A stretch of 64,000 nucleotides of DNA, taken from the NCBI GenBank assembly GCA_030432295.1, contig JAUIHI010000025.1, forward strand, positions 35,956 to 99,955, given 5' to 3'. Below the pieces are notes generated by a model. That model searched no databases and was not told where the DNA came from. It was given only the letters and a program-made list of their open reading frames with translations. The DNA comes from Anaerolineae bacterium (GTDB lineage Bacteria; Chloroflexota; Anaerolineae; Caldilineales; Caldilineaceae). Shown here piece after piece: positions 46,601 through 55,314 of the stretch (position 1 is its first letter; the number at the start of each line of letters is the position of its first letter). The translations under genes and the position numbers were made by a program.

Positions 46601-49600
46601 GTCTCTTGCCCTATCATCCTACGTTTTAAGACGAGAATAATTTCGCCATGAATGCCAAATATGGTTATAGCGCGGTCATCGGTGTCAACCCAAACTTGCC
46701 CCTGGCTATCCTCCAGCAATGCCCGCACATTGTCATCAGCTAGGTCGCTGTTCTGGGTAGAGAGATTGCGTACAGCCTTGCCCTCAAGGTCAAAGATCGT
46801 CACTCCGCCGCCACTTGTACCAACCCAAACTTGCCCCTGGCTATCCTCCAGCAATGCCCGCACATTGTCATCAGTCAGGCCGCTGTTCTGGGTAGAGAGA
46901 TGACGTACTGTCTCACCCTTGAGGTCAAAGATTGTCACCCCGCCGCCACTTGTGCCAACCCAAACCTGTCCCTGACTGTCCTCCAGTAACGCCCGCACAT
47001 TGTCTTTAGTCAGGTCGCTGTTCTGGGCAGGGAGATGACGTACTGTCTCACCCTTGAGGTCAAAGATTGTCACCCCGCCGCCACTTGTACCAACCCAGAT
47101 GTGTTCGTCACTGTCCTCCAACAGAGCCGACACATTATCATCAGTCAGGCCGCTGTTCTGGGTAGAGAGATGACGCACTGTCTCGCCCTTGAGGTCAAAG
47201 ATTGTCACCCCGCCGCCACTTGTACCAACCCAAACTTGCCCCTGGCTATCCTCCAGCAATGCCCGCACATTGTCATCAGTCAGGCCGCTGTTCTGGGTAG
47301 AGAGATGACGCACTGTCTCGCCCTTGAGGTTGAAGACCGTCACCCCGTCGCCACTTGTGCCAACCCAGACTTGCTCTAGACTATCCTCCAGCAATGTGCT
47401 TGCAAAATTAAAATGAAAGCTTAAAGTGTTCTTCGGTGTTGTAAGGGTCCGAACAATCTCACCCGCTTGGTCGAAGATCGTTACCCCGCCACCACTTGTG
47501 CCAACCCAAACCTGTCCCTGACTGTCCTCCAGAAAGACACTGGAATTGCCTTCAGCCAGAACACTACTTGAACTGCGAAGGGAGCGCACAGGTTCTCTAT
47601 TTGCGTCGAAGATTGTCATCCCGCCGTCGTCTCGAAAAACACTACCTTTGCCAACCCATACTTGTCCATGGCTATCCTCTAGCAATGCCCGTACAGGAAC
47701 ACTAAACAAGGTCTTGTCTCGGCTAATGAGGGTATGTATTGACTCGTCAAAGGTGTCTAGGATCGTCACCCCGCCGGTCCACCCCCAGTAACTACCTGTA
47801 CCGACCCATACCTGTCCCTGGCTGTCCTCCAGCAACGCCCGCACAGGAACAGCATTTAGCTCACCACTTAGGCCTGCGATGATACGCCCCGTATCTTTCT
47901 CTCCGTCAAAGATACTCACCTCGCCGCTCGCGGTGCCGACCCAAACCTGACCCCGGCTGTCCTCCAATAATACCAGCACGTTGTCATCGCCCAGTGCGCT
48001 ATTCTGAGTAGTAAGAACTCGCACAATCTCTCCACTAGAGTCGAGGATGCTCACTCCATTCCCGTCGGAATGAAGGCCACCTGTTCCAACCCATATCTGC
48101 CCTTGGCTATCCTCTATCAATGAAGACACATTGTGGAAGAAAAAACCGCTATTCTCGCCGTTAAGAGTACGCACGACATCTCCATCTGCAGCGAAGACAG
48201 TTATTCCACCTTCTGTTCCAACCCACACCTGATCTTGACTATCCTCCAGCAGTGACAGCACAGCGCCTTCAGCTATAGGACTGTTCTGACTGGTCAAGGT
48301 GTGCAATCCTTCGCCGGCACTATTGAAAACCGTTACCCCACCCACATCACTAAAAGGCCCACCTGTGCCGACCCATATCTTCCCCCCGCTGTCTTCCAGT
48401 AATGCCGAGACTATGTCGCTGTTCAAAAGGCTGTTTTGCGTAGTGAGTACACGGATAGGAGTGCCCTCTGAGTCAAGAACAGCTATCCCGCCGCTGTCTG
48501 TTCCCACCCATATCTGGCCTGTAGAATCCTCAAGCAGGGTCCATACATCATCAGCAGCAATAGGCGAACTAGTCGAGAACGTAGTCGTTGCACTCAGCCA
48601 GGTCATGGAGCCGTCTATGCCGCTCAGTCCCTGAATTGTGCCAAACCAACTCTGGCCGTGGGGATCGAGTATCAGGGCACGTACATCGTCGCTGGCGATC
48701 CCATCACTGCTGGCAAAGAACCGACGCCATCGGATGTGAGTCGGGTCCCAGCGCGAGGCGCCGGCGGCGGTGGCGAACCAGACCCGCCCCTGATCATCCA
48801 AGTCCACGCCGCGCACATCCTTGCTGGCTAGGTTTGCTACGCCGTCGAAGACTGTGCCCCAGGCGTCTCCGTTCCAGAGGGCCGCGCCCCGGTTGCTGCC
48901 CACCCATAAGCCATCGGTGGATAGGGTAACCGCACTGATTTGAGCATCCGCCAGGGGAAAGTCATTCACGGCTATGGGTGCGTCGGTAGAATCATTCAGA
49001 GGCAGACGAAAGAGGCCGCTTGCCGTGCCGATCCAAAGAGTTTCGTTCCGATCGATTCTACAGTCCTCGCCCAGAGCGAAAGGGCAGTGGGGCAGGGCGG
49101 TGATGGCACGTCCAGGCAGTAGGCGGCGTACTTCCTCGCCCGCCGCGGTCAGTGCAAAGAGTCCCTCGTCTGTCCCGACCCACAGAACGCCGTCGGGGGT
49201 CCGGGCCAGGGCCAGTATCTGGCGCTCTCGCAGAAAAGTCTCCGCTTCGGGTAGCCAGGTGTCGTCCCGTTTCTGGGTAGGGGTGCGCCCATCATCCAGC
49301 CAGGTCAACCCGGCGGCTGTGCCGATCCAAAGGCGACCGCCGGGTTCAAAAAGCAGAGAGCGCACATCGTCGGAGTCAGTAAGTCCTCCGAATTTTTCGT
49401 ACTCGCGTCCGTTTAAGTAGGTCAAACCCTGGTCCGTGCCCACCCACAGACCGGGAATTCTTTGACAGTCACTCCGCGTCTGTGGACCACAAGGCGGCAA
49501 ATACATTGGGTCCTCCCGGTAGGCGAGGGCCTGCACATTGTTGGAGAGCAGGCCCTCGCGTGTGGTGTAGGTACGCCAAAAGCCGGAGCCGGTGGCGTCA

Positions 49601-49668
49601 GCCGTGGCAGGACGAAGCAATGGGGCGATAAGCGCAAATAATAGGAGCAGACGGACGGTTCGTTTCAT
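43624..49668 (-). CDS. Giant membrane receptor: propeller ectodomain, TM helix, cytoplasmic wHTH and AAA ATPase
   Basis: 2014 residues from ATG 49668 (signal peptide MKRTVRLLLLFALIAPLL); upstream in-frame codons are rejected. About 22 Reg_prop-type repeats (core QVWVGTSGGGVTIF) fill residues ~70-1020, enough for three seven-bladed propellers. Then come a Y_Y_Y-like beta domain (IPPLDF-type, ~1040-1165), a Ser/Thr/Pro linker, an Ig-like domain and a TM helix at ~1356-1385. The cytoplasmic side has a winged-helix-like segment (ERLLLLLMADSM, LDTLVRERFLIRNG), an unassigned alpha/beta domain (ATLFAVINQTPDD, IEIGALRAEGIQVVLIDD), and an AAA ATPase with Walker A LGLRKMGKSSLL (~1676) and Walker B LGLLVDEIELI. 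It is probably a sensor that signals through an ATPase instead of a histidine kinase. Confidence 0.8.
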   Translation of the reverse strand: MKRTVRLLLLFALIAPLLRPATADATGSGFWRTYTTREGLLSNNVQALAYREDPMYLPPCGPQTRSDCQRIPGLWVGTDQGLTYLNGREYEKFGGLTDSDDVRSLLFEPGGRLWIGTAAGLTWLDDGRTPTQKRDDTWLPEAETFLRERQILALARTPDGVLWVGTDEGLFALTAAGEEVRRLLPGRAITALPHCPFALGEDCRIDRNETLWIGTASGLFRLPLNDSTDAPIAVNDFPLADAQISAVTLSTDGLWVGSNRGAALWNGDAWGTVFDGVANLASKDVRGVDLDDQGRVWFATAAGASRWDPTHIRWRRFFASSDGIASDDVRALILDPHGQSWFGTIQGLSGIDGSMTWLSATTTFSTSSPIAADDVWTLLEDSTGQIWVGTDSGGIAVLDSEGTPIRVLTTQNSLLNSDIVSALLEDSGGKIWVGTGGPFSDVGGVTVFNSAGEGLHTLTSQNSPIAEGAVLSLLEDSQDQVWVGTEGGITVFAADGDVVRTLNGENSGFFFHNVSSLIEDSQGQIWVGTGGLHSDGNGVSILDSSGEIVRVLTTQNSALGDDNVLVLLEDSRGQVWVGTASGEVSIFDGEKDTGRIIAGLSGELNAVPVRALLEDSQGQVWVGTGSYWGWTGGVTILDTFDESIHTLISRDKTLFSVPVRALLEDSHGQVWVGKGSVFRDDGGMTIFDANREPVRSLRSSSSVLAEGNSSVFLEDSQGQVWVGTSGGGVTIFDQAGEIVRTLTTPKNTLSFHFNFASTLLEDSLEQVWVGTSGDGVTVFNLKGETVRHLSTQNSGLTDDNVRALLEDSQGQVWVGTSGGGVTIFDLKGETVRHLSTQNSGLTDDNVSALLEDSDEHIWVGTSGGGVTIFDLKGETVRHLPAQNSDLTKDNVRALLEDSQGQVWVGTSGGGVTIFDLKGETVRHLSTQNSGLTDDNVRALLEDSQGQVWVGTSGGGVTIFDLEGKAVRNLSTQNSDLADDNVRALLEDSQGQVWVDTDDRAITIFGIHGEIILVLKRRMIGQETGGSAPLLRDSQGRVWLSTNSFHGVGSGLRVFNATGDNPWIRIKGYIPHPLNILDTNETAFSIEAGSLIVPPLDFAYQVHLLNVEGTVVQTQTLPINSVSTDVRFSGLDYGRYQLNVTVLGSDLQAGGLTAVDITVHASPQLTLLSFDDFTFAEPVGAEVRFENTPNSITIPTISPLPTQVVSPLATHPLSPLSSSDQNATFPSPTTTTPPLPENTPAIVFKSDPISNAAAMSKESVRVAAGGIMPIHWQVSDPDAAVDEVATLQAAWDFSGDIETASWRTVQTTADGSFIQLVSLNRGAADEVRTLALRAVDADGNPSNIITVPVTLEAPQAYAQILAPWLGGFGAVLFLFAVGLVGLSRSSGLPLPLLMRRSPGQWLAVGLGYLECRTRWQGLSPAERLLLLLMADSMAGEDMQRWLTEKQVPLTETQIDSALDTLVRERFLIRNGATYTALVPSLAQALRDDEGEIGIRVLVQRLQQEHPLVALTQRFLEVAGFALQPSAAGLSLVATPTTGSYDQWIEGNVYVRIYPDRVLDRPTVSSLHDEASAISDRTATLFAVINQTPDDSGWIEIGALRAEGIQVVLIDDISMQQARVESREQAGLQKLLRRYLGRQRDLYNVRDPVADRLNFFGRDSLAQEMLEELTSGRPLALLGLRKMGKSSLLQAIRDRASFPVAYVDLQAGVELSSLYGRILNSWQQTLRTHASEISWSPLSQSDDPTAGFVNAVQALMQTLAEADYPARLGLLVDEIELIVPRSESVVGEAELNRYLTFGRTLRGLVQESGNFALLVAGVDPTINRVNRWAEQQNPFYQFFREIYLPPLSRDDTIQMVRNIGRQMGLAYPDEAMALVAETSGGHPFLARQLCSAAFQTHLRETGSEISLDELQTAANKFIRNPATSILLNERGIWGEVTNPDLWLAAQIVENGNVLRLLARKGPQPEDGLMEQATDRDAREASLFELDQRSVLERIEENFDIQFGLFQRWIQRYQLKE
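46686..47495. repeat. 135-bp tandem repeats inside the receptor gene
   Basis: Units starting CAACCCAAAC or CAACCCAGA occur at 46686, 46821, 46956, 47091, 47226 and 47361, an exact 135-bp period (45 codons), with long stretches of nucleotide identity. Each encodes one propeller repeat. The next unit (47502) breaks register. Confidence 0.9.
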
Positions 49669-49742
49669 AGTCAAAGTAGAGAATCGTAATTTACGACGCT
49701 GGTAGTGTTTGGAAATCGAAAAAAGCTCTGCCGGTTGAAGGT

Positions 49743-50639
49743 TCAAACGCGCACAGAAACCGATCCCAGCCCAATCTTCCCCGCCTTGTGCAACAATTTG
49801 GCCCGCTCGCCCTCCGTCAACGGCTGACCCGGCAGCCGCGGGTCGCCGCAGTCGATGCCCAGCCGGGCGCCGATCACCGCCTTGGCGATGGCGTGGAAAC
49901 GGAAGGGCTGGACCAGGTCTGCCACTTGGGAGGCGTATTCCTGGGCGGCAGCGGCCTCGGCCAGATTGCCCGAACGGTAGGCTTTCCAGAGGGCGACCCA
50001 ACGTTCCGGGGCCATATTGGGCGGACCATCCACACAGCCCACCGCGCCAATCGTCAGGGCAGGCAGCATCAGGCGGCAGTTGCCCACAAAACAGGCCAGC
50101 CCCATTTTGGCAAAGTCGCGCACGTAGGGAAGATAGGGCGCGGAATGTTTTAACCCGGCCAATTGGGGCACGCCCTCCTGGATTTTCTGCATCAACTGGG
50201 GGGTAATCTCCACCCCGGTGGACTGGGGCAGATTGTAGACAAAGAGGGGCAGGTCCGCGGCCGCGGCCACCACCCGGTAATGTTCCACAATCATTTCGTC
50301 GCTCTGGCGATAGAAGAAGGGGGGCACGCAGCAGATGGCCTCCACACCGACTTTGGCCGCGTGCTCGGCCAGCCGGGCCGCGCGGGCGGTGGTCGGCGCG
50401 CCCACGTGCATAATGTTGGCGATGCGCCCCTGGGACTGGTCCGCCACAATCTCGGCAATGCGCCGGTTCTCCTCGTCGTCGAGCAAAACGCTCTCGCCTG
50501 TGCCTCCCGCCACCCAGAAACCCTGCACACCGGCCTGGATGTTGAACTCCATCACCTGCCGATAGGCGGCTTCGTTCAGACTGCCATCGGCTGCCATCGG
50601 CGTGATAATCGCCGGGAAGATGCCTTCAAATTTCGCCAT
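49743..50639 (-). CDS. DapA-family pyruvate-dependent lyase
   Basis: 298 residues. GGTGES at 45-50, catalytic Tyr135 in FVYNLPQSTG and Schiff-base Lys164 in LAGLKHSAPY. This is the DHDPS/NAL barrel with all core residues. VGCVDGPPNMAPERW is closer to the lyase/aldolase members than to biosynthetic DapA, so function is left open (sugar-acid or sialic-acid type aldolase, or DapA). The gene is 74 nt upstream of the receptor gene on the same strand, but a functional link is not obvious. Confidence 0.8.
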   Translation of the reverse strand: MAKFEGIFPAIITPMAADGSLNEAAYRQVMEFNIQAGVQGFWVAGGTGESVLLDDEENRRIAEIVADQSQGRIANIMHVGAPTTARAARLAEHAAKVGVEAICCVPPFFYRQSDEMIVEHYRVVAAAADLPLFVYNLPQSTGVEITPQLMQKIQEGVPQLAGLKHSAPYLPYVRDFAKMGLACFVGNCRLMLPALTIGAVGCVDGPPNMAPERWVALWKAYRSGNLAEAAAAQEYASQVADLVQPFRFHAIAKAVIGARLGIDCGDPRLPGQPLTEGERAKLLHKAGKIGLGSVSVRV

Positions 50640-50694
50640 TGTGTAGCTCCTGTGATTTTTGTGGTTTTTTGTCGCTTCTCTACTGGTCAGGATT

Positions 50695-50755
50695 TAACGC
50701 AGAGTCGCAGAGACGGGGAGGCGCAGAGAAAAGCTTTGCGTCTCTGCTCCTTTTT
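50695..50755. repeat. CAGAG/CTCTG palindrome of the CAAAG family
   Basis: TTAACGCAGAGTCGCAGAGA faces TTTGCGTCTCTGCTCC, forming an imperfect stem in the gap upstream of the lyase gene. It resembles the copies at 55329 and 62924. Confidence 0.65.
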
Positions 50756-50799
50756 CATAGTGCGTAGCTTGTGAACTGGTGCAAGCACTGCCTGCTGAG

Positions 50800-51052
50800 T
50801 ATAAACCGGATGCCCGCACCCGTCAATCCGGTTTTTCCTGCTGGTGCATTTCAGTTTTAGGGCGGGTTGGACTCGTCCGTGCCGCCCGGCCCTAAAGCGA
50901 CCGGGCTACCGAGCAGCGCCCCGTGAACGGGGCTTTCCGAACATCGCCTAAAGACGCCACTCAGCCGGCGTCAGTCCTCACTATCATCTCCTCGCGATTG
51001 CCCAAAACCTGTCCTCCCGGCTAGTGACAACCGGATGGAATAGGGATAAAAT
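50800..51052. other. Non-coding GC-rich region with two hairpins
   Basis: No gene is seen. Two small hairpins stand out: 50918-50933 (GCCCCG-TGAA-CGGGGC) and 50953-50972 (GACGCC, 8-nt loop, GGCGTC). The stretch TTTTAGGGCGGG followed by CCGGCCCTAAAGCGACCGGG resembles the right-end/guide-RNA region of IS200/IS605-type elements, but no tnpA or tnpB is present. It may be an element remnant or a structured RNA. Confidence 0.35.
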
Positions 51053-51083
51053 GTGACTACCCGGTCACATGACCGAGCGGTCA
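51053..51083 (+). promoter_or_regulatory. Two TetR-type operator palindromes
   Basis: GTGACTACCCGGTCAC (51053-51068) and TGACCGAGCGGTCA (51070-51083, perfect 6-bp arms) lie side by side just upstream of the TetR start, next to a TAAAAT-like -10 box. They are of the kind bound by TetR-family dimers, so autorepression of the transporter operon is likely. Confidence 0.7.
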
Positions 51084-51107
51084 CTTTCGTTTTGGACACG
51101 ATTTTGT

Positions 51108-51761
51108 ATGCCCAACCCCACATTTTTCAATCTGCCCGCGGAAAAACGGCAGCAGATCACAGACATTGCCATCACTGAATTCGCCGAGCATCCCTACCGC
51201 AGTGCGTCTATCTCGCGCATTGTGGCCCAGGCGGGGATTGCCAAGGGCAGCTTCTATCAATACTTTGCTGGCAAGGAAGACCTCTACGCTTATCTGCTCG
51301 ATCTGCTGGTGGAGAAGAAGAGCGAGTTCTTCTCCCTGGAACGGCCCGACCCCCAGCAGGAGGGCATTTTTGCCTATCTGCGCTGGATTGCCGAAATCGG
51401 CGCACAGTTTGAATGGGCCTACCCGGAACTGAGCCGAATCGGCTACCGGGCCTTTTATCTGGGCGAATACCCGGCGGCTTTTACCGAACGGGCCAATCAG
51501 ACCGCTGCCGTCTTCTATACCCAATTGATCGAGCTGGGCAAGCAACAGGGCGACATTGCGCCTTCGGTGGATACGGAACTGGCGGCCTTTCTCTTCAACA
51601 CAATTCTGAGCAATTTGCCCGCCTTTCTGCTGCAACGCCTGCCCGAGGGAGAAAAGCCGCTGCCCACAGAGACAGGCATCACCGCTGCGCTGGTGACGGA
51701 TGTTTTCGGACAGATTGTGGAGATTTTGGAGCACGGGATGGGCGTGCGTAGTGAGTCGTAG
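51108..51761 (+). CDS. TetR/AcrR-family transcriptional regulator
   Basis: 217 residues from ATG 51108. The N-terminal HTH is typical: KRQQITDIAITEFAE, then SASISRIVAQAGIAKGSFYQYFAGKEDLY (in two parts). The C-terminal ligand-binding part is helical (FAYLRWIAEIGAQFEW, FLFNTILSNLPAFLL). An earlier ATG at 51069 falls inside the operator and is rejected. It heads an operon with two permeases, an ABC ATPase and an adaptor lipoprotein, which it probably represses until an exported compound binds. Confidence 0.9.
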   Translation: MPNPTFFNLPAEKRQQITDIAITEFAEHPYRSASISRIVAQAGIAKGSFYQYFAGKEDLYAYLLDLLVEKKSEFFSLERPDPQQEGIFAYLRWIAEIGAQFEWAYPELSRIGYRAFYLGEYPAAFTERANQTAAVFYTQLIELGKQQGDIAPSVDTELAAFLFNTILSNLPAFLLQRLPEGEKPLPTETGITAALVTDVFGQIVEILEHGMGVRSES

Positions 51762-51884
51762 TGCGTGAACCGGTACACGCACCCGATGCTACACCCGAAA
51801 CTATAGAGCGCAGAGAAAAGTAAGACCAGCGCTCACTGATCCTGTTTGTACGCACAACGCACAACGAGAAAAGGGAGAAACCCA

Positions 51885-53156
51885 ATGGGCAGAACAATGA
51901 CAATGGCTTGGCGCAATCTGTGGCGCAACTGGCGTCGCACGGTCATCGCGCTGATTGCGGTTGTGCTGGGGCTGACACTCCTGCTGCTCTTTGACGGCTT
52001 CATCAAAGGCTCGGATCAGGCCATCTTTGGCAATGCGGTCAAACTCTACGGCGGCAACATTCAGGTCCACGCGCCGGGCTTTCGGGACAAGGCCCGCCGG
52101 CTGCCCCTGCTGCCCCTGGCCGATGGGGATGCGGTGGTGACCGCCGCGCTCGACCGCCCGACTGTGGCGGTGGCCGGGGTGGGGACCAGTCAGGTGCAGC
52201 CAGATGTGCTGGCCGCGGCCAAACGCATCCACACCGGCGGGCTGGTGACGAACCGGGAAGGCTCCTTTGCCGTGGACATCACCGGTGTGGAGCCGGAGAT
52301 CGAGCAGGCCCTGAGCATTCAGGCCGAAAATGTGCTGGATGGGCGCTATCTGCTGCCCGACGACGGCGACGCTGTCTTTATCGGCCTGGGGCTGGCGAAG
52401 CTGCTGGAAGTGGGCGTGGGCGACCGGGTGACACTGATCGGGCGCAGCACCGACGAGTCCATGCGCCAGCGCAGTATGACGATTGTGGGCATCTATTCCC
52501 TGGGCATGGAAGAGGCCGAACGGGCTTCGGTCTTTATCACTTTGCAAGAGGCCCAGACCCTCTACAATCTACGCGGGCAGGTGACGGAGGTGGCGATTAC
52601 CCTGGCCAATGTGGGCCAAGAAGAGCAGATCATCGCCGAACTGCAAAAATCCCTGCCCGGCTACGAGATTGACTCCTGGCAGACCCTGCGCCCGGAAATC
52701 ACCCAAACCCTCAGCACCAAGCTGGCCTATACGACGATGTTTGGCTTTATTATCATTGTTATCGCCAGCATCGGCATCCTCAATATCCAACTGATGGCCG
52801 TCTTTGAGCGCACCCGGGAGATGGGTGTGCTGGCCGCGCTGGGGATGAAGGGCGGACAGATCACAAACCTCTTCCTGCTGGAAGGGACGCTGATCGGTGT
52901 AGTGGGCGCGGTGATCGGCTGTCTGGCTGGCGCGGGGCTGGTGGGATTGATCGGCAGCGTCGGGCTGGACCTGAGCTTCATCTCTGGCATGGGCGAAATC
53001 ACCGCGCTGATGGGCAGTCGGCTCTATCCCAGCGTGGGACTGGCCGAAACCATCAACCGGGGGCTGACCGTCGTCGTCATTGTGGCCCTGGCCTCACTCT
53101 ACCCGGCCTGGCAGGCCTCCCGCAAGGAACCCGCCGAGGCGTTGCATCACATATAG
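51885..53156 (+). CDS. FtsX/MacB-type ABC transporter permease
   Basis: 423 residues. The N-terminal TM helix ([20 protein letters not shown]) is followed by a large periplasmic-type MacB core domain (~60-270) and three C-terminal TM helices. The hallmark coupling segment [20 protein letters not shown] follows the second TM helix. GGGAG stands 6 nt before the ATG. The four-TM topology with a large outer loop fits mechanotransmission transporters (MacB/LolCDE), which move lipids, lipoproteins or peptides. It works with the second permease and the ATPase downstream. Confidence 0.87.
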   Translation: MGRTMTMAWRNLWRNWRRTVIALIAVVLGLTLLLLFDGFIKGSDQAIFGNAVKLYGGNIQVHAPGFRDKARRLPLLPLADGDAVVTAALDRPTVAVAGVGTSQVQPDVLAAAKRIHTGGLVTNREGSFAVDITGVEPEIEQALSIQAENVLDGRYLLPDDGDAVFIGLGLAKLLEVGVGDRVTLIGRSTDESMRQRSMTIVGIYSLGMEEAERASVFITLQEAQTLYNLRGQVTEVAITLANVGQEEQIIAELQKSLPGYEIDSWQTLRPEITQTLSTKLAYTTMFGFIIIVIASIGILNIQLMAVFERTREMGVLAALGMKGGQITNLFLLEGTLIGVVGAVIGCLAGAGLVGLIGSVGLDLSFISGMGEITALMGSRLYPSVGLAETINRGLTVVVIVALASLYPAWQASRKEPAEALHHI

Positions 53157-53161
53157 CGCTA

Positions 53162-53230
53162 GAGCGATGAAGCGTTAGAGCGTCGGAACGCGCTGCTTTC
53201 CTGCTTCAACGCTCGAACGTTTCATCGCTC
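53162..53230. repeat. GAGCGATGAAGCG-type palindrome
   Basis: 21-bp arms 53162-53182 and 53210-53230 with two mismatches, between the two permease genes; same family as 39056-39097. AAAGGAGG for the next gene follows directly. Confidence 0.75.
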
Positions 53231-53242
53231 AAAGGAGGAACT

Positions 53243-54475
53243 ATGGCATTCGGTAAATTATGGGTCTTGGCCCTGCGGGATTTGGGACGCAACCGGCGGA
53301 GATCTCTGCTGTCGTTGCTGGCCGTCTCGCTGGGGCTGGCCCTGCTCCTCTTTATGAACGGCTTCATCGCCGGTGTGGTGGAAGATTCCCTGCAAAACAA
53401 CATCCGCCTGAACACAGGCCACTTGCAGGTTCGGGCCGAGTCCTATCAGGACACGAAAGTCAGCTTGCAGTGGAAGGACCTGCTCGACGATCTGGACGGG
53501 CTGATGGCTCGGGTTGACGGGGTGGCCGGTGTGCGTGCGGCTGCGCCCTTCCTGCGGGCTGGCGGAATTCTGGGCACAAAGGACGATTCGGCCAGCCTGC
53601 AAATTCTGGGCATCGACACCAACTCCGACGTCTACGCACCCATCCGGGATTCAGTGACAGCCGGCGCATTCCTGGCCGCGGACGATCGCAGCGGGATTCT
53701 GCTGGGCAAGCGGCTGGCGGATAGTATGGGCATCGGCGTGGATTCCAGCGTTTCGCTGACGGTGGTGGATGCGGACGGAGTGGCCCAGGACGCCTTCTTC
53801 ACTGTGCGGGGCCTTTTTGCCACGGGCATTGCCAGCTACGACGAGAGTACAGCGCTCATGCCTCTCTCCAAAGCCCAGGCCCTCACCCACACAGAAGGCC
53901 ACGCCACCGCAGTGGTGATCCTCCTCGAGCAGCAGGATCAGGCCGACGCGGCAGCCGCCGCGCTGGCCGGGCCGGGACTCTCTGTGCAGACCTGGGCGCA
54001 GCTCAACAGCGCCTTTATCTCTACTCTGGACATGGCTATGGGTTTTTACGTGATTTTGGACGGGATTGTGATGCTAATTGTGGCGGTGATCATCGCCAAT
54101 ACCCTGCTGATGTCCGTCTTCGAGCGCTTCCGGGAGATCGGCATTCTGGCCAGCCTGGGCATGAAAGCCCGCCAGGTGATGCAGCTTTTTCTCTACGAGG
54201 CAACCATTCTGGGCGGGGCCGGGGTGCTGCTGGGGGTGGTGCTGGGCGGGCTGCTGGTCTGGTATCTCTCCCGGGTGGGCATCTATATGGGGGATGACAT
54301 CGCCAGCGCGGCAGGCAGCAGCTATGCCATGAGTTCAACCCTCTACCCCCGCTTTGTGCCCGGCCAGTTTCTCAATCTTTCGCTCTGGACACTGGCGATT
54401 ACAGTGCTGGCCTCTCTCTATCCGGCCTGGTTTGCCGCCCGCAAAGAGCCGGTGGACGCGCTGCGGGCGCTCTAG
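53243..54475 (+). CDS. Second FtsX/MacB-type ABC transporter permease
   Basis: 410 residues, same topology as the preceding gene: N-terminal TM (SLLSLLAVSLGLALLLFMNG), outer domain to ~270, then three TM helices with FERFREIGILASLGMKARQV. AAAGGAGG is 7 nt upstream of ATG. The two permeases are diverged paralogues (both begin with an ALRDLGRNRRRS- or [16 protein letters not shown] start) and probably form a heterodimer with the ATPase at 54595. Confidence 0.87.
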   Translation: MAFGKLWVLALRDLGRNRRRSLLSLLAVSLGLALLLFMNGFIAGVVEDSLQNNIRLNTGHLQVRAESYQDTKVSLQWKDLLDDLDGLMARVDGVAGVRAAAPFLRAGGILGTKDDSASLQILGIDTNSDVYAPIRDSVTAGAFLAADDRSGILLGKRLADSMGIGVDSSVSLTVVDADGVAQDAFFTVRGLFATGIASYDESTALMPLSKAQALTHTEGHATAVVILLEQQDQADAAAAALAGPGLSVQTWAQLNSAFISTLDMAMGFYVILDGIVMLIVAVIIANTLLMSVFERFREIGILASLGMKARQVMQLFLYEATILGGAGVLLGVVLGGLLVWYLSRVGIYMGDDIASAAGSSYAMSSTLYPRFVPGQFLNLSLWTLAITVLASLYPAWFAARKEPVDALRAL

Positions 54476-54487
54476 GAACAGACGACC

Positions 54488-54543
54488 GACGATAGACGGA
54501 TGACGAAAAACTGTCCATCTCCGTTCGTCTTCCGTCTATCGTC
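54488..54543. repeat. GACGATAGACGG-type palindrome
   Basis: 20-bp arms 54488-54507 and 54524-54543, one mismatch, between the second permease and the ATPase gene. A further copy of the core (TCGTCCTTCGTC) occurs near 38077. Confidence 0.7.
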
Positions 54544-54594
54544 CTTCGTCATTTCAGCGGCTCAATTTGACTAATGTGCGAGGAGATACTTCTC

Positions 54595-55314
54595 ATGCAG
54601 GCCATTCACCTGGACAAAGTTACCAAAATCTATCAGATCGGCGAAGTGGAGACCCGCGCCCTGGACGGGGTGAGCATCGATTTTGAGGCCGGGGAGTTTA
54701 CCTCTCTGGTCGGGCCGTCGGGTTCGGGCAAGACGACGCTGCTGCAACTGCTGGGCTGTCTGGACCGACCCAACAGCGGCACGATTGAGATCAACGGCAC
54801 AGATGTGGGCAAACTCAGCCCCAACAAGCGGGCCGAACTGCGCAGCGCGGAGATCGGCTTTATCTTCCAGTTTTTTGCGCTTATCCCTGTGCTCAACGCC
54901 TATGAAAATGTGGAGATGCCCCTGCTCCTCTCCGGCGTGCCGGCCAAGGAGCGCAAGGAGCGGGTGACCGATTTGCTGGAAGCTGTGGGGCTGGGCGACC
55001 GGATAAAGCACCGGCCCGACCAGATGAGCGGTGGTCAGCAGCAGCGGGTGGCGATTGCCCGCGCCCTGGCTCCCCAGCCGTTGATGGTGCTGGCCGACGA
55101 GCCGACGGCCAATCTGGACACAGCCAACGGCGAGCAGGCCATGGAGATTATGCAGAAGCTTAACCGGGAGACGGGCACGGCCTTTATCTTCGCCACCCAC
55201 GACCCTCGGGTGGTGGCCTATGCCCGGCGGATCGTGCGGATGCAGGACGGGCGTGTCATCGAAGATAAAATTGTCGCCAACAGTCCTGTAGCTAACGGCA
55301 CGGGGGCTGCGTAA
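54595..55314 (+). CDS. ABC transporter ATPase (LolD/MacB type)
   Basis: 239 residues from ATG 54595, chosen because AGGAG is 9 nt upstream; an ATG at 54574 lacks a site. Walker A is GPSGSGKTT, the Q-loop FQFFALIP, signature [15 protein letters not shown], Walker [10 protein letters not shown] and the H-loop FATHDP. It belongs to the LolD/MacB/FtsE clade. It powers the two FtsX-type permeases. Its TAA shares one base with the next gene's ATG. Confidence 0.93.
   Translation: MQAIHLDKVTKIYQIGEVETRALDGVSIDFEAGEFTSLVGPSGSGKTTLLQLLGCLDRPNSGTIEINGTDVGKLSPNKRAELRSAEIGFIFQFFALIPVLNAYENVEMPLLLSGVPAKERKERVTDLLEAVGLGDRIKHRPDQMSGGQQQRVAIARALAPQPLMVLADEPTANLDTANGEQAMEIMQKLNRETGTAFIFATHDPRVVAYARRIVRMQDGRVIEDKIVANSPVANGTGAA

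Noticed and set aside
49669..50001. 111-codon upstream extension of the giant receptor
   Set aside because: It overlaps the lyase gene out of frame, and a clear signal peptide begins at 49668.
49743..50639. Calling this gene dapA
   Set aside because: Core residues fit the whole superfamily and no lysine-pathway neighbour is present; the symbol is left blank.
51069..51107. Upstream ATG for the TetR regulator
   Set aside because: It lies inside the operator palindrome; ATG 51108 gives the normal family N-terminus.
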